Shown: positions 49,741 through 59,231, counted from the stretch's first letter. The stretch is 64,000 nucleotides of DNA from Alkalinema pantanalense (GCF_050753345.1 NZ_JBLZFX010000025.1:1-64000); one strand, 5' to 3'. Notes: a model not told the origin generated them from the sequence alone. Made by a program: numbers and translations.

Positions 49741-51114
49741 ATGGTTGCGACTCCCCTTTCTACTCAAAACACGGCACATCGTTATTTGGTGAATGCCACC
49801 TCTCCTAATCAATCCCTTTTGCCCTTGACGGCCAAGGTGAATGGCCAAGGTCATCTCGAAGTGGGCGGTTGTGATGTGGTGGAGTTAGCCCAGCGCTTTG
49901 GGACGTCTCTTTATATTGTGGATGAGCAAACGATTCGCACGGCTTGCCAACAGTATCGTGATGGCTTTCAGCAGTATTATCCCGGTGAGTCCCTAGTCCT
50001 GTTTGCCTCCAAAGCTTGGAACTGTCTAGCTATCTGCGCGATCGTCGCTGACGAAGGCTTGGGGATCGACGTGGTTTCCGGTGGAGAGTTATATACAGCT
50101 CTGCAAGCAGGCATGGATCCCCGCAAGATTTACATGCATGGCAACAATAAGTCGATCGAAGAATTGCAACGGGCGATTTCCAGCCACGTCACAGTGATTG
50201 TGGACAACTGGGAAGAACTGCAAGCTTTGGCTAAGCTATCCGAAGGTCAGTCTGTGCGCATCATGCTGCGTCTGACGCCGGGGATCGAATGCCACACCCA
50301 CGACTACATCAAAACTGGGCACCTGGATAGCAAGTTTGGCTTTGATCCCAACCAGGTAGAACAGGTCTTTGAATTTGTCAGTCAGCAGTCTGGTCTAAAC
50401 TTTGTCGGCCTCCATGCCCATATTGGATCCCAGATTTTTGAGCTGAAGCCCCACGAGGATTTAGGGGCCGTCATGGTGGGTTGGCTATCTAAGGCCACGA
50501 AGTACGGCTTGAGTATTTCTGAACTGAATATTGGCGGCGGGCTGGGAATTCGCTACACGGAGCAGGATGATCCACCCAGCATTGATGAATGGGTGAAAAC
50601 GGTGTGTGAATCTGTGGTTGCCGCTTGCCAGTCGGAAAATATTCCCCTGCCCAAGTTGTTGTCGGAACCAGGTCGATCGCTGGTGGGTACCTCTTGCATT
50701 ACGGCTTACACTGTTGGCGGCCAAAAGGCGATTCCCGATATTCGCACTTACCTCAGCGTCGATGGGGGGATGTCCGATAACCCCCGACCCATCACCTACC
50801 AATCCGTCTACCGCGCCCTGATTGCTAACCGCATGGCATCGGAGTTGACGGAAACGGTCACGATCGCCGGTAAACACTGCGAGTCTGGGGATGTTTTGAT
50901 CAAGGATGCTCTCCTCCCTAAGACAGAACAAGGAGATATCCTGATCATCATGGATACGGGTGCATACAATTACAGCATGTCCTCCAATTACAACCGCATT
51001 GCTCGTCCAGCAGCCGTGTTGGTTAACGATGGAGAGGCGAACGTTATCCTGGAACGGGAAACTCTTGAGGATTTGCTGCGTCAGGATCGACTACCGGAAC
51101 GATTACGAGGTTAG
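49741..51114 (+). CDS. lysA: Diaminopimelate decarboxylase
   Basis: This 457-residue PLP enzyme makes L-lysine from meso-diaminopimelate. The PLP lysine lies in L-F-A-S-K-A-W-N, further cofactor contacts in G-L-H-A-H-I-G-S-Q and L-N-I-G-G-G-L-G, and the substrate site in L-S-E-P-G-R-S-L-V and I-M-D-T-G-A-Y-N-Y-S-M. ATG 49741 gives a normal length; a frame from 49651 would overlap rimI. The next gene, cdaA, follows on the same strand after 363 bases, an arrangement I recall from other cyanobacteria, where uppS often follows; uppS is absent here. Confidence 0.95.
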   Translation: MVATPLSTQNTAHRYLVNATSPNQSLLPLTAKVNGQGHLEVGGCDVVELAQRFGTSLYIVDEQTIRTACQQYRDGFQQYYPGESLVLFASKAWNCLAICAIVADEGLGIDVVSGGELYTALQAGMDPRKIYMHGNNKSIEELQRAISSHVTVIVDNWEELQALAKLSEGQSVRIMLRLTPGIECHTHDYIKTGHLDSKFGFDPNQVEQVFEFVSQQSGLNFVGLHAHIGSQIFELKPHEDLGAVMVGWLSKATKYGLSISELNIGGGLGIRYTEQDDPPSIDEWVKTVCESVVAACQSENIPLPKLLSEPGRSLVGTSCITAYTVGGQKAIPDIRTYLSVDGGMSDNPRPITYQSVYRALIANRMASELTETVTIAGKHCESGDVLIKDALLPKTEQGDILIIMDTGAYNYSMSSNYNRIARPAAVLVNDGEANVILERETLEDLLRQDRLPERLRG

Positions 51115-51477
51115 TCGGTAAACTTTCCTGCGTCGCCCTCGATGCACCATCACTAATTTGGATCGTTCACGAGATCGCTAATTAGCAATGGCTGATGGGA
51201 GAGTTGGCTATATCTGGCTAGATAATCTGGCTGTATAGTCTGACTCATTCTGACTCATTTTGTTGAGTCGTCGAAATATTGTCGAATCGTCGAAATATTG
51301 TCGAGATCTTGTCAAGCACAGGGTACAGGAAAGGTTGAGAATGGTGAAGAGATTTGTAGTCACCCTAGGGCAACCAGTTTTGGACATCAAGTTTAGATTG
51401 ACGTTCATTGCTGCTGCTCTGGTGGATGACTTCCCCTTATCCCCGTTCCACACTTGTAGTTCGCGACTCCAGACGCA
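51115..51477. other. lysA-cdaA spacer with short repeats
   Basis: A 363-base spacer without a gene. It holds two exact copies of TCGTCGAAATATTGTCGA (51268-51285 and 51287-51304) and three-fold CTGACTCATT-like sequence just before (51240-51260). A promoter for cdaA may lie in the right half; none is obvious. Confidence 0.4.
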
Positions 51478-52437
51478 ATGGCAGATACGGTAGAGCAGTG
51501 GCTGGCAAACCATGGCTTGATGGGGTCTTTATTGATTTTTCTCTGGCAAAATTTACGATCGCTGATTGATATTGGGCTGGTTCTCAGCTTGATCTATGTG
51601 ATGCTTCTCATCATTGGCGAGCGCCGTACCCTTTGGATGGTGCGGGGGTTTATTGCCCTGATGTTGGCAGCTGCATTGAGTCGGCAGTTACAACTTCGAC
51701 TTCTCAGCTTCGTACTCGATAACTTGGTGATTGGCTCAGCGGTCGCCATGGCTTTTATTTTGCAAGCAGAGTTTCGTCGGTTTCTAGAGTTGTTAGGCCG
51801 AGGAGAACTGACCCAACTGTTTCAGCCCATTCGTCGTGTCCCTGTTAGTTCAGACAGTATTATTGACGAAATTGTAGATGCCATTAAAGACCTGTCCCAA
51901 AATCGCACGGGAGCACTCTTGATTTTGGAAACCGATGGCACGATCGATGAGCGCGATTTTTCGGTTCCAGGAGTGAAGTTAGATGCTGCTGTTTCCCGAG
52001 AACTCATTCAAACCATTTTTCAGACTTCGACGTTGCTCCATGACGGCGCGATGTTAATTCGTGAATCTCGGATTATTGCAGCAGGAATTATTTTACCGTT
52101 GTCAGAACGATCGGCCTCGCGCCAGTTAGGGACGCGCCACCGGGCAGCAATGGGCATTACCGAACGAGTGGAAAACTGTATGTGCATTGTGGTGTCGGAG
52201 GAAACTGGCTCTATTTCGGTGGCGGAGCGAGGTTTGTTGAATCGGCCCTTAACCAGCACTAAACTTCGAGAAATTCTGGAAGCGAAATTTAGTCAAGTGA
52301 ACGAGCGCGAAGTTCCCAGGGATTTGAAGAGTTTTTTTACTCAACTTGTTAGTCAAGTGAAAGCCGCAATTCGGCGGCGATTCAATCCGCAAAAACGATT
52401 GCCCCCTGTAGAGGGTCGTGGTCGATCGCGAGATTAG
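51478..52437 (+). CDS. cdaA: Diadenylate cyclase CdaA
   Basis: This 319-residue membrane-bound enzyme makes c-di-AMP from two ATP. Three N-terminal membrane helices (about 15-95) lead to the DAC (DisA_N) domain with the catalytic motifs L-H-D189-G-A191 and G-T-R220-H-R222. The layout is that of CdaA/DacA. c-di-AMP controls potassium and osmotic balance and day-night physiology in cyanobacteria. No cdaR or glmM gene is adjacent, unlike Firmicutes. ATG 51478. Confidence 0.94.
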   Translation: MADTVEQWLANHGLMGSLLIFLWQNLRSLIDIGLVLSLIYVMLLIIGERRTLWMVRGFIALMLAAALSRQLQLRLLSFVLDNLVIGSAVAMAFILQAEFRRFLELLGRGELTQLFQPIRRVPVSSDSIIDEIVDAIKDLSQNRTGALLILETDGTIDERDFSVPGVKLDAAVSRELIQTIFQTSTLLHDGAMLIRESRIIAAGIILPLSERSASRQLGTRHRAAMGITERVENCMCIVVSEETGSISVAERGLLNRPLTSTKLREILEAKFSQVNEREVPRDLKSFFTQLVSQVKAAIRRRFNPQKRLPPVEGRGRSRD

Positions 52438-52516
52438 TCCTGCATTGCCGCCGGATCGATTGTAAAATGCTCTATCCTGAATGCACACTGAATGCACAAC
52501 CTCAGTAGGGTGACCT

Positions 52517-54217
52517 ATGGCATTATCGTTACGCTCGTGGGTGCTAGGCGGGTTGGGTCTAGCGGCTTCTATTTGGATCTTAGACGGCATCACCGATTGG
52601 TTGGGGGAATGGGTTCCCGCGATCGTCTTAGGCAGTGGTGCTGCTTGGGCGTACCTGAGTTTTGCCAAACCCCAGCGTCCAGTGGTATATCGGCGGCCTG
52701 TGACGGTGGAGCGGGTCAAGACGGCGCTGGTGGAAGCAGAGGCTGTGGTCAACCAATTAGCCGCAGAGGTAAAAGATCTGGAGATCGAGGGCAGTGCCCA
52801 GCAGGTATCCGAGTTTCGCACGCAGCTCCATGAAATTTTGGTGGAACTGAAACGGGAAGAGATTCGCTTGGTGGCCATGGGGGGGAAGCGAGTCGGTAAA
52901 ACAACGTTGACGCAATTGTTGCAAATCCAATGGGCTAGGGACATTTCCCAAAAAATTCACCTACAGGATAGCCCAGAGTTGTTCGCCGCAGCGGATACCG
53001 GATTGTCGATGGAAGCGGCGGCTTGGCAGTTGGCGAAGGGTGGGGATTTGGTGCTGTTTGTGACGGAGGGCGACCTCACCGATAGTCAACTCCAAGCGAT
53101 TAGAAAGCTGACTGAGGCCCATCGTCGGACGATCGTGGTTTTTAATAAACAAGACCAGTATTTACCCAAGGAACAAGCGGAAATTTTGACCAAAATTCGC
53201 GATCGGCTGCGGGGCATGATTGCGCCGGAGGATGTGGTGAGTGTGGCGGGTCAGCCCCGACCAATGAAGGTGCGCCAACATCAAGAGGATGGCTCCGTTC
53301 AAGAGTGGTTGGAGGAGCCGGAACCGCAAATTACGGATCTAACAACGCGGTTGGAAGCGATTTTGGCGACGGAAGGTCAGAAGTTGATTCTAGCCAGTTC
53401 CCTAGGCAATGTGGAAGCGCTCAAGGTAGACGCCAAGGTCAAGCTCAACCAAGTGCGCCGCGATCGGGCCATGCCGATTATTGAGCGAGCGCAGTGGGTG
53501 ATTGCGGGAACAGCCTTTGCTAACCCCTTTCCGGCGTTGGATTTGCTGGCAACGGCGGCGATCAGTGGCCAGATGGTGGTGGAACTGAGCCATCTTTACC
53601 AGAAAAAATTCTCCTTAGAGCAGGGTAAAACGATCGCGAGAACCCTGGCGGAATTAATGGTGAAGCTGGGCATTGTGGAAGTTTCGACCCAGGCGATCGG
53701 GATGGTGCTGAAAACCAATGCGATTACCTATGTGGCGGGTGGCGCGTTGCAGGGCGTCAGTGCGGCCTATTTAACGCGCATTGCGGGACTAGCCTTGGTG
53801 AATTATTTTGAGGGGGAGGGGGATACGACGACTCTGCGCAAGGATCGCCTGCAAGATATCCTGAAGCAAGTGTTTCAACAAAACCAACGATCGGCCTTTG
53901 TCCAAGGTTTTGTGAAGCAGGCGATCGAGCAATTAATGGCAACTCCCCAGCCCACGCAACTTGCTGTAGAATCCGTTGAAGTCAACACGGTAGCCCCAGA
54001 TCATCACTTTCCCACCGAAGCAGCCGAGGGATCTGAGGGAACGATCTCGTTGCCCAGTGCAGAATTGCAGCCGCTCCAAGTGAGACATCGCTTGAATCTA
54101 CCGAACCAGGCGACAACCACCACTGCCGATCGCTCAGAGAGTGTGTCGGAAACCGAACTGAGTGAGGCGGAGCAATTGGCGATCGAAGAAGAAAGTTTAG
54201 AAATGCTCCATCGTTAA
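52517..54217 (+). CDS. GTPase-like protein with DUF697-type membrane domain
   Basis: This 566-residue protein has two N-terminal hydrophobic segments (1-50), a helical linker, and a P-loop GTPase domain: Walker A G-G-K-R-V-G-K-T-T (about 122-130), a switch-like D-T-G-L-S, and a guanine-specificity motif N-K-Q-D. The C-terminal region (about 335-470), with helices such as W-V-I-A-G-T-A-F-A-N-P-F-P-A-L-D and Y-V-A-G-G-A-L-Q-G-V-S-A-A-Y-L-T-R-I, resembles DUF697. The family is common in cyanobacteria; a role in membrane or ribosome-related processes is speculative. Acidic disordered tail from 490 onward. Separated from cdaA by 79 bases, possibly co-transcribed. Confidence 0.78.
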   Translation: MALSLRSWVLGGLGLAASIWILDGITDWLGEWVPAIVLGSGAAWAYLSFAKPQRPVVYRRPVTVERVKTALVEAEAVVNQLAAEVKDLEIEGSAQQVSEFRTQLHEILVELKREEIRLVAMGGKRVGKTTLTQLLQIQWARDISQKIHLQDSPELFAAADTGLSMEAAAWQLAKGGDLVLFVTEGDLTDSQLQAIRKLTEAHRRTIVVFNKQDQYLPKEQAEILTKIRDRLRGMIAPEDVVSVAGQPRPMKVRQHQEDGSVQEWLEEPEPQITDLTTRLEAILATEGQKLILASSLGNVEALKVDAKVKLNQVRRDRAMPIIERAQWVIAGTAFANPFPALDLLATAAISGQMVVELSHLYQKKFSLEQGKTIARTLAELMVKLGIVEVSTQAIGMVLKTNAITYVAGGALQGVSAAYLTRIAGLALVNYFEGEGDTTTLRKDRLQDILKQVFQQNQRSAFVQGFVKQAIEQLMATPQPTQLAVESVEVNTVAPDHHFPTEAAEGSEGTISLPSAELQPLQVRHRLNLPNQATTTTADRSESVSETELSEAEQLAIEEESLEMLHR

Positions 54218-54256
54218 GTAGGCGGTAGAATACAGGTGTTCTATCCTTCTTCTGCT

Positions 54257-55012
54257 ATGGGCGCTCCGGTCACCTTTACATTAAATCAGGCGGATGCGGT
54301 GACTTGGCTGCGATCGTTGCCGGATAGTTCTGTGGATCTGGTCATTACCGATCCGCCCTACGAATCTTTGGAAAAACATCGCAGTGTGGGAACAACGACG
54401 CGACTAAAACAGAGCAAAGCATCGAGCAATCAGTGGTTTCAAATTTTTCCCAACGATCGCTTTGCTGAATTGCTGCCAGAAATCTATCGCGTGTTGAAAA
54501 ACCATCGCCATTTTTATCTCTTTTGTGATGCGGAAACGATGTTTGTGATTAAGCCCATGGCAGAACGGGCGGGCTTTAAGTTCTGGAAGCCGATCGTTTG
54601 GGATAAGCAAAAAATCGGTATGGGATACCATTACCGATCGCGCTATGAGTTTATTTTGTTCTTTGAGAAGGGTAAACGGAAGCTGAATGATTTGTCGATC
54701 TCGGACATTATTGAACATCCTCGAATTTTTCGCGGGTATCCCACGGAAAAACCGATCGAGGTCTCTGAAGTGTTAGTCCGCCAAAGTACGGTGCCGGGGG
54801 AATGGGTGATTGATCCGTTTATGGGGTCTGGAAGTGTGGGATTGGCGGCGTTGCGGCAGGCTTGTCATTTTTGGGGTAATGATATCTGCCAAGAGGCGAT
54901 CGAGATTGCGCAACAACGGTTAACTGAGTTTTTGTATCCCGATGATTTGTATCCCGATGATTTATCGGCTCAGCAGGCGGGAGAGAAGACAGGAGGTACT
55001 GAGAGATTGTGA
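54257..55012 (+). CDS. Site-specific DNA methyltransferase (amino-methylating, beta type order)
   Basis: This 251-residue DNA methyltransferase has the catalytic motif D-P-P-Y (residues 32-35) before the SAM-binding motif D-P-F-M-G-S-G-S (about 188), i.e. the beta-class order of amino-methyltransferases (N6-adenine or N4-cytosine). D-P-P-Y favours N6-adenine. The target-recognition region is the short stretch between. Near the C-terminus the pentapeptide Y-P-D-D-L is tandemly duplicated by a 15-base repeat. The start is ATG 54257 or GTG 54236. The 3' end overlaps the nuclease gene by four bases (GTGA). The target site cannot be inferred. Confidence 0.88.
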   Translation: MGAPVTFTLNQADAVTWLRSLPDSSVDLVITDPPYESLEKHRSVGTTTRLKQSKASSNQWFQIFPNDRFAELLPEIYRVLKNHRHFYLFCDAETMFVIKPMAERAGFKFWKPIVWDKQKIGMGYHYRSRYEFILFFEKGKRKLNDLSISDIIEHPRIFRGYPTEKPIEVSEVLVRQSTVPGEWVIDPFMGSGSVGLAALRQACHFWGNDICQEAIEIAQQRLTEFLYPDDLYPDDLSAQQAGEKTGGTERL

Positions 55013-55527
55013 TTAAGAAACCGATGACTGGGCATGAATATGCCAATTTAATTGCGGACTACGTGTACCAAAATTTTAACGATCGAGGGATTACGGTTTA
55101 TCGAGAAGTGAATATCGGTAAATCGATCATTGGAAAGAACCGTCGATTGGATATGTTGTTAATTGGAGAGGCAACGCAAACCGCATTTGCGATCGAATGT
55201 AAGTTTCAAGATAGCCCCGGTACAGCCGATGAAAAAATCCCCTATGCGTTAGCTAATATGAAAGCATTGCCGATGGGGGGATGTATTGTCTATGCGGGCA
55301 GTGGGTTTTCGGTGGGGGTGTTGCACATGTTGCAGGCGTCTGAAATTGCCGCCTATTGTTTACCGGATGCGTATAACTTGAGTTCTAGTAAGGATACGCG
55401 GGAACTGGATCACCTGTTGGCGATGCATTTCCATTGGTGGGATGTGTTGGTGGCAGGGAAAAAGCCTTGGCGATCGCGTCAGATCGAACTGGAATCGATC
55501 GAAATCAATCAAACGGAATTACTGTAG
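55009..55527 (+). CDS. PD-(D/E)XK nuclease, probable restriction partner
   Basis: This 172-residue protein has a PD-(D/E)XK core: R-R-L-D48-M-L-L-I then A-F-A-I-E63-C-K65, with an N-terminal helix containing E-Y-A-N-L-I-A-D-Y-V-Y. This fits a small type II restriction endonuclease of the PDDEXK type. It overlaps the methyltransferase gene by four bases, the tight coupling expected of a restriction-modification pair with the methylase first. The start is GTG 55009, or ATG 55024. It could instead be a nuclease of another conflict system. Confidence 0.75.
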   Translation: MIKKPMTGHEYANLIADYVYQNFNDRGITVYREVNIGKSIIGKNRRLDMLLIGEATQTAFAIECKFQDSPGTADEKIPYALANMKALPMGGCIVYAGSGFSVGVLHMLQASEIAAYCLPDAYNLSSSKDTRELDHLLAMHFHWWDVLVAGKKPWRSRQIELESIEINQTELL

Positions 55528-55690
55528 GGGGATTTGCAAAGAAATAATATCCCCTCTTCATTTCCCTACCCTCCTACCCTTTTACTCTCCTACCCCTACC
55601 CAATTGGGATTTTATTTATGCGCTGTTCCCTAGGTGCAATTGGCGAAGTTTGTTGAGTTTGCGATCGCATTACGGAATTGGACGACTCAA

Positions 55691-56173
55691 ATGACCATGC
55701 TGCAAATGTCCCAAAGCCATATTCAAGCGATGACTGCTGTAGTGGAACAGGTGTATCCTCAGGAAGGCTGTGGGCTACTGTTGGGAACGCGGTTGCAGGT
55801 GGTCACGATTGTGGTTGATTTGTATCCTACGGAAAATGCGTGGAATCCAGCGGTGGCGGAGATGATCGGGGCAGGTACTGGCAAAACCGATCGCTATTGG
55901 ATTGATCCAGCAGTGATGTTTCAAGCGATGAAGGCGGCGCGATCGCAGCATTTAGAGATTGTGGGAGTTTACCATTCCCATCCTGATCATCCTGCGATTC
56001 CATCGGAGTGCGATCGGCGGTTGGCTTGGCCAGAATATTCCTACATTATTGCTTCGGTTAGTCAAAGCCAGGTTGTCGATATTCAATGTTGGCGGCTAAA
56101 TGCACAGCACCAGTTTGAGTCAGAAATGATTCAGGTTACTGATCCTCATGCAAAAAATGGCATTGCTGAATAA
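55691..56173 (+). CDS. JAMM/M67 family metallopeptidase
   Basis: This 160-residue JAB1/MPN/Mov34 metalloprotease domain has the zinc-binding set E25 (P-Q-E-G-C-G), H95-S-H97-P and D108 with S105 (P-S-E-C-D). Bacterial members remove or process ubiquitin-like sulfur carriers or cleave small conjugates. In other cyanobacteria similar genes sit beside ThiS/MoaD-like or MoeB genes, which are not seen here. The ATG at 55691 is preferred; a GTG at 55634 would add 19 residues. It follows the methyltransferase/nuclease pair by 163 bases on the same strand. Confidence 0.85.
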   Translation: MTMLQMSQSHIQAMTAVVEQVYPQEGCGLLLGTRLQVVTIVVDLYPTENAWNPAVAEMIGAGTGKTDRYWIDPAVMFQAMKAARSQHLEIVGVYHSHPDHPAIPSECDRRLAWPEYSYIIASVSQSQVVDIQCWRLNAQHQFESEMIQVTDPHAKNGIAE

Positions 56174-56565
56174 CACTATGATTTCGTCAGATTGGGGACA
56201 GATCCGCAAGGCTTTCACCAACTGTTTCATAGCCCGGTTCAGCAATGCCCAAATAATTAGTGCAACATATTTACCCCCCTCTGCGGTAGTTGAAACAGTC
56301 ATCCAGGTTTAGTAGGCTGCTCTTGGCGCGGATATAGAGAACTTCCCGATAATTTCACGATCGGGATACAGAATTGTGGTTGAAGTACGCTAAGACGCCC
56401 AAATTATGGCGCGAATCTTTCCATTGTGAGATTCTTGAAAAAGACTTGAAACACAACGATCGATATTGAACCCTGGGATCCCGCTGTCAGGGATTATGTC
56501 GATAGAAAAAAGTTTAAGACGTGGACAGAGCAAAAAATGTCCCTAACTTGAGTATGGCTATCTTT
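56174..56565. other. Region upstream of the permease-kinase fusion
   Basis: About 390 bases without a gene or clear promoter. CAAAAAATGTCCCTAACTTG (56531-56550) resembles AAAAAAAGGTCTCTAACTTG near 42274, perhaps a shared repeat. A perfect dyad follows at its right end (listed separately). Confidence 0.35.
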
Positions 56566-56586
56566 AAATGATGACAATCATCATTT
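56566..56586. promoter_or_regulatory. Palindromic operator-like dyad
   Basis: AAATGATGA (56566-56574), CAA, TCATCATTT (56578-56586): a perfect 9-bp dyad ending six bases before the start of the permease-kinase gene. The three-base centre makes a stable hairpin unlikely to matter as a terminator. A site for a dimeric repressor is the simplest reading. Confidence 0.45.
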
Positions 56587-56591
56587 AGGTG

Positions 56592-59162
56592 ATGCTTAAG
56601 TATGACTTTCGGGAACAATTAAGTCGCACTGAGACTTGGTGTTCTCCTGATATGAATAGGCCAGCCTTTTCAATTCTTCCATTGCCCCGCAGCTTACCCT
56701 CTTTCGAAACGTGGGGGTTTGGGTTTAGTGGACTCTTACTGTGGCTGGGAACCGCTCCAGCTATGCACGCAGCCCTAGGCCCCAATGCCCTTTGGGTTTG
56801 GATCCCTGGCACGATCGTGGGAGTCTTACTGAACTTACAAGTCCAGCAGTTGGGCAGCTATTTCCCCGATATTGCAGGCGGTACACCAAACTATGCAGCC
56901 CATCTTCTACGGCGATTCCCTAACCTAGCTCGCTATGGCGCGATCGGGTATTGGTTAGGGTGGATTTCAGTGCCGCCAATGAATGCCATTATCCTAACGG
57001 ATTTGATTAAAGCCAATCTCGATCCATTAGGAATTGCCTGTCCTGAAATCTGGCTCAGGATTGGATTTACAGCCTTACCTTTTCTTGTTGCCTTTCGTGG
57101 TACTCGCACGATCGGCATCCTCCATTCCTTCTTTGTATTTCCCGCGATCGGACTCGTGCTTGCCTTTTGCCTCCAAGGATTAGGCTGGCTAACTGTTGCA
57201 CCGACTAGTCCAGGCTTGTTGCCCACCGTCGAGACTAGTATTACTTTGACCGATTGGCTGAAATGGTTTTTTATCGCCGTCTATGCCGTCTATGGCTGTG
57301 AAACCGCTTCCTCCTTTGTCGCTGACAGTTGCCGTCCCAAGCGAACGCTGCAATGCTTGGCAGTTACGGCTTGCCTCATTCCGATCGTCTATATCGGTGG
57401 CTCTTGGGTTCTGATGCAACTGGATACTGCATCCGGTATAGGAGACAGTACCTACCTCCACCTCATCGCTGCGGCTCAACCATTTTGGGGATCTTGGGCG
57501 TCTACCCTTGTCACATTTTTGATTGCTTCTGGTTGCCTTCTGAGTTCCGCCACCGCTGTTTCCAACTGCCCTCGTATCCTCTATCAGCTTGCTAAAGATA
57601 ACTACTTTCCCCCCGTTTTTGCCTTCCTGTCTCGGCAGGATGTTCTGGAACCCAGCCTGATCTTTACGTTCTTGTTTAGTTTGCTGTGTTTGATTTGGGG
57701 AGACGTGGCACGGGTGGTGATGGTTACGGGGACAGGCTATCTCACGTCCATGATGGCAATTCATCTGGGTCTATGGCTGGAACGGAAACAGCCCGAAGCC
57801 CGCTGGCCTCGCTTATCTTTGCTCTTTTTCACGATCGAAGCGTTGGCCTTGGTGATTGGTGGGCTGGCTTGGGGTTGGCAGGATTGGTTATTGGGATTAC
57901 TGTTGCCTGGGTTGGTCGGAGTCGCGGCTACGCAGGGAGCAAGGCTGAAAGTGAAATGGTTTCAGCCGGAAGGGTGGATGTACCGCGATCGGCAACGGTT
58001 TGCCAGAACCCGGAGAGATTGGTTGTCCTTTCAAGTATTAGTCTTGTTGGGGTTGCTATGTGGTGCGTTGAGTATTGGCTGGGGGGTGCGGGCTAAACTA
58101 GCACAGCTACCCGATGAACAATTTACGCCGTTATTTAGCATTTTGTTGGTCACAGTGGCGTTTGTGGGTGTAGCGATCGCCTGTTGGACGACCCTACCCC
58201 AGATTTCAGCCATCACCGAAGCCCGAGATCAAGTAGAGCGGATGTTGCAGGATTTGCAACAAACCCAGACACAATTGATCCAAGCTGAAAAAATGTCCAG
58301 TCTGGGGCAGCTCGTGGCTGGTATTGCCCATGAGATTAATAACCCCGTCAATTTCATCCATGGCAATCTGAAACATTTACACGAATACACCGATAATTTG
58401 CTGGAGCTGATTGACCATTACCAAGCCCACTATCCAAAACCCGTGGATCAAATTACCGACCTAACGGAAGACATGGATCTAGAATTTTTGCGGGAAGATT
58501 TACCCAATATGCTGGGGTCTATGCGCATGGGAACCGATCGCATCCGGCAAATCGTTCTCTCGTTGCGTAACTTCTCCCGTTTGGATGAGTCCGACTGTAA
58601 GGCCGTCAATATTCATGAGGGTATTGATAGTACATTGCTGATCTTGCAACATCGCCTCAAAGCGCGTTCCGATCGACCTGAAATCAAAATTAAAAAGGAT
58701 TATGGTGATTTGCCTTTGGTGGAATGCTATCCGGGGCCGCTCAACCAAGTGTTCATGAATATTTTGGCTAATGCGATCGATGCCTTAGAGGAGCAATGCC
58801 AGAATAGTACAATCCAGAATCTCGAACGGAATCCCAGTTGCATCACCATTCGTACTGCGATCGTGGGTAATAATTGGCTAGAGATTGCGATCGTGGATAA
58901 TGGTTTAGGCATTCCTGAATCGGTTCAGAAAAGGATTTTCGAGCCCTTTTTCACCACTAAACCCGTTGGTAAAGGGACTGGGATGGGAATGTCCATCAGC
59001 TATCAAATTATTACGGAAAAGCATGGAGGCAAACTGGACTGTTACTCCAAGGAAAATGAAGGAACGGAGTTCGTCATACAGATTCCCTTACGGCAATTTG
59101 CTCACTGCGATCGATCAGATAGCCCTATGATAAAGGCCACCGCTTCGGGAAAAGTGGGATAA
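56592..59162 (+). CDS. APC-superfamily permease fused to histidine kinase
   Basis: This 856-residue protein has two modules. Residues about 35-510 form some 12-14 membrane helices resembling amino-acid/polyamine permeases of the APC superfamily (entry W-G-F-G-F-S-G-L-L-L-W-L-G-T-A-P, later Y-A-V-Y-G-C-E-T-A-S-S-F). After a coiled coil comes a cytoplasmic histidine kinase: H-box V-A-G-I-A-H-E-I-N-N-P (about 580), N-box I-L-A-N-A-I-D-A-L-E, G1 D-N-G-L-G-I and G2 G-K-G-T-G-M-G-M-S. Transporter-like sensors fused to kinases are known (CbrA uses an SLC5 domain); here the sensor is APC-like. Start ATG 56592, GTG 56589 or ATG 56652. No receiver-domain gene is adjacent. Confidence 0.85.
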   Translation: MLKYDFREQLSRTETWCSPDMNRPAFSILPLPRSLPSFETWGFGFSGLLLWLGTAPAMHAALGPNALWVWIPGTIVGVLLNLQVQQLGSYFPDIAGGTPNYAAHLLRRFPNLARYGAIGYWLGWISVPPMNAIILTDLIKANLDPLGIACPEIWLRIGFTALPFLVAFRGTRTIGILHSFFVFPAIGLVLAFCLQGLGWLTVAPTSPGLLPTVETSITLTDWLKWFFIAVYAVYGCETASSFVADSCRPKRTLQCLAVTACLIPIVYIGGSWVLMQLDTASGIGDSTYLHLIAAAQPFWGSWASTLVTFLIASGCLLSSATAVSNCPRILYQLAKDNYFPPVFAFLSRQDVLEPSLIFTFLFSLLCLIWGDVARVVMVTGTGYLTSMMAIHLGLWLERKQPEARWPRLSLLFFTIEALALVIGGLAWGWQDWLLGLLLPGLVGVAATQGARLKVKWFQPEGWMYRDRQRFARTRRDWLSFQVLVLLGLLCGALSIGWGVRAKLAQLPDEQFTPLFSILLVTVAFVGVAIACWTTLPQISAITEARDQVERMLQDLQQTQTQLIQAEKMSSLGQLVAGIAHEINNPVNFIHGNLKHLHEYTDNLLELIDHYQAHYPKPVDQITDLTEDMDLEFLREDLPNMLGSMRMGTDRIRQIVLSLRNFSRLDESDCKAVNIHEGIDSTLLILQHRLKARSDRPEIKIKKDYGDLPLVECYPGPLNQVFMNILANAIDALEEQCQNSTIQNLERNPSCITIRTAIVGNNWLEIAIVDNGLGIPESVQKRIFEPFFTTKPVGKGTGMGMSISYQIITEKHGGKLDCYSKENEGTEFVIQIPLRQFAHCDRSDSPMIKATASGKVG

Positions 59163-59231
59163 CTCTCGGGCTGTATTCTGACTATGGGCTAATTGCCAGT
59201 TGTCTATCATACAGGTTGTCTAGCAGGACGA

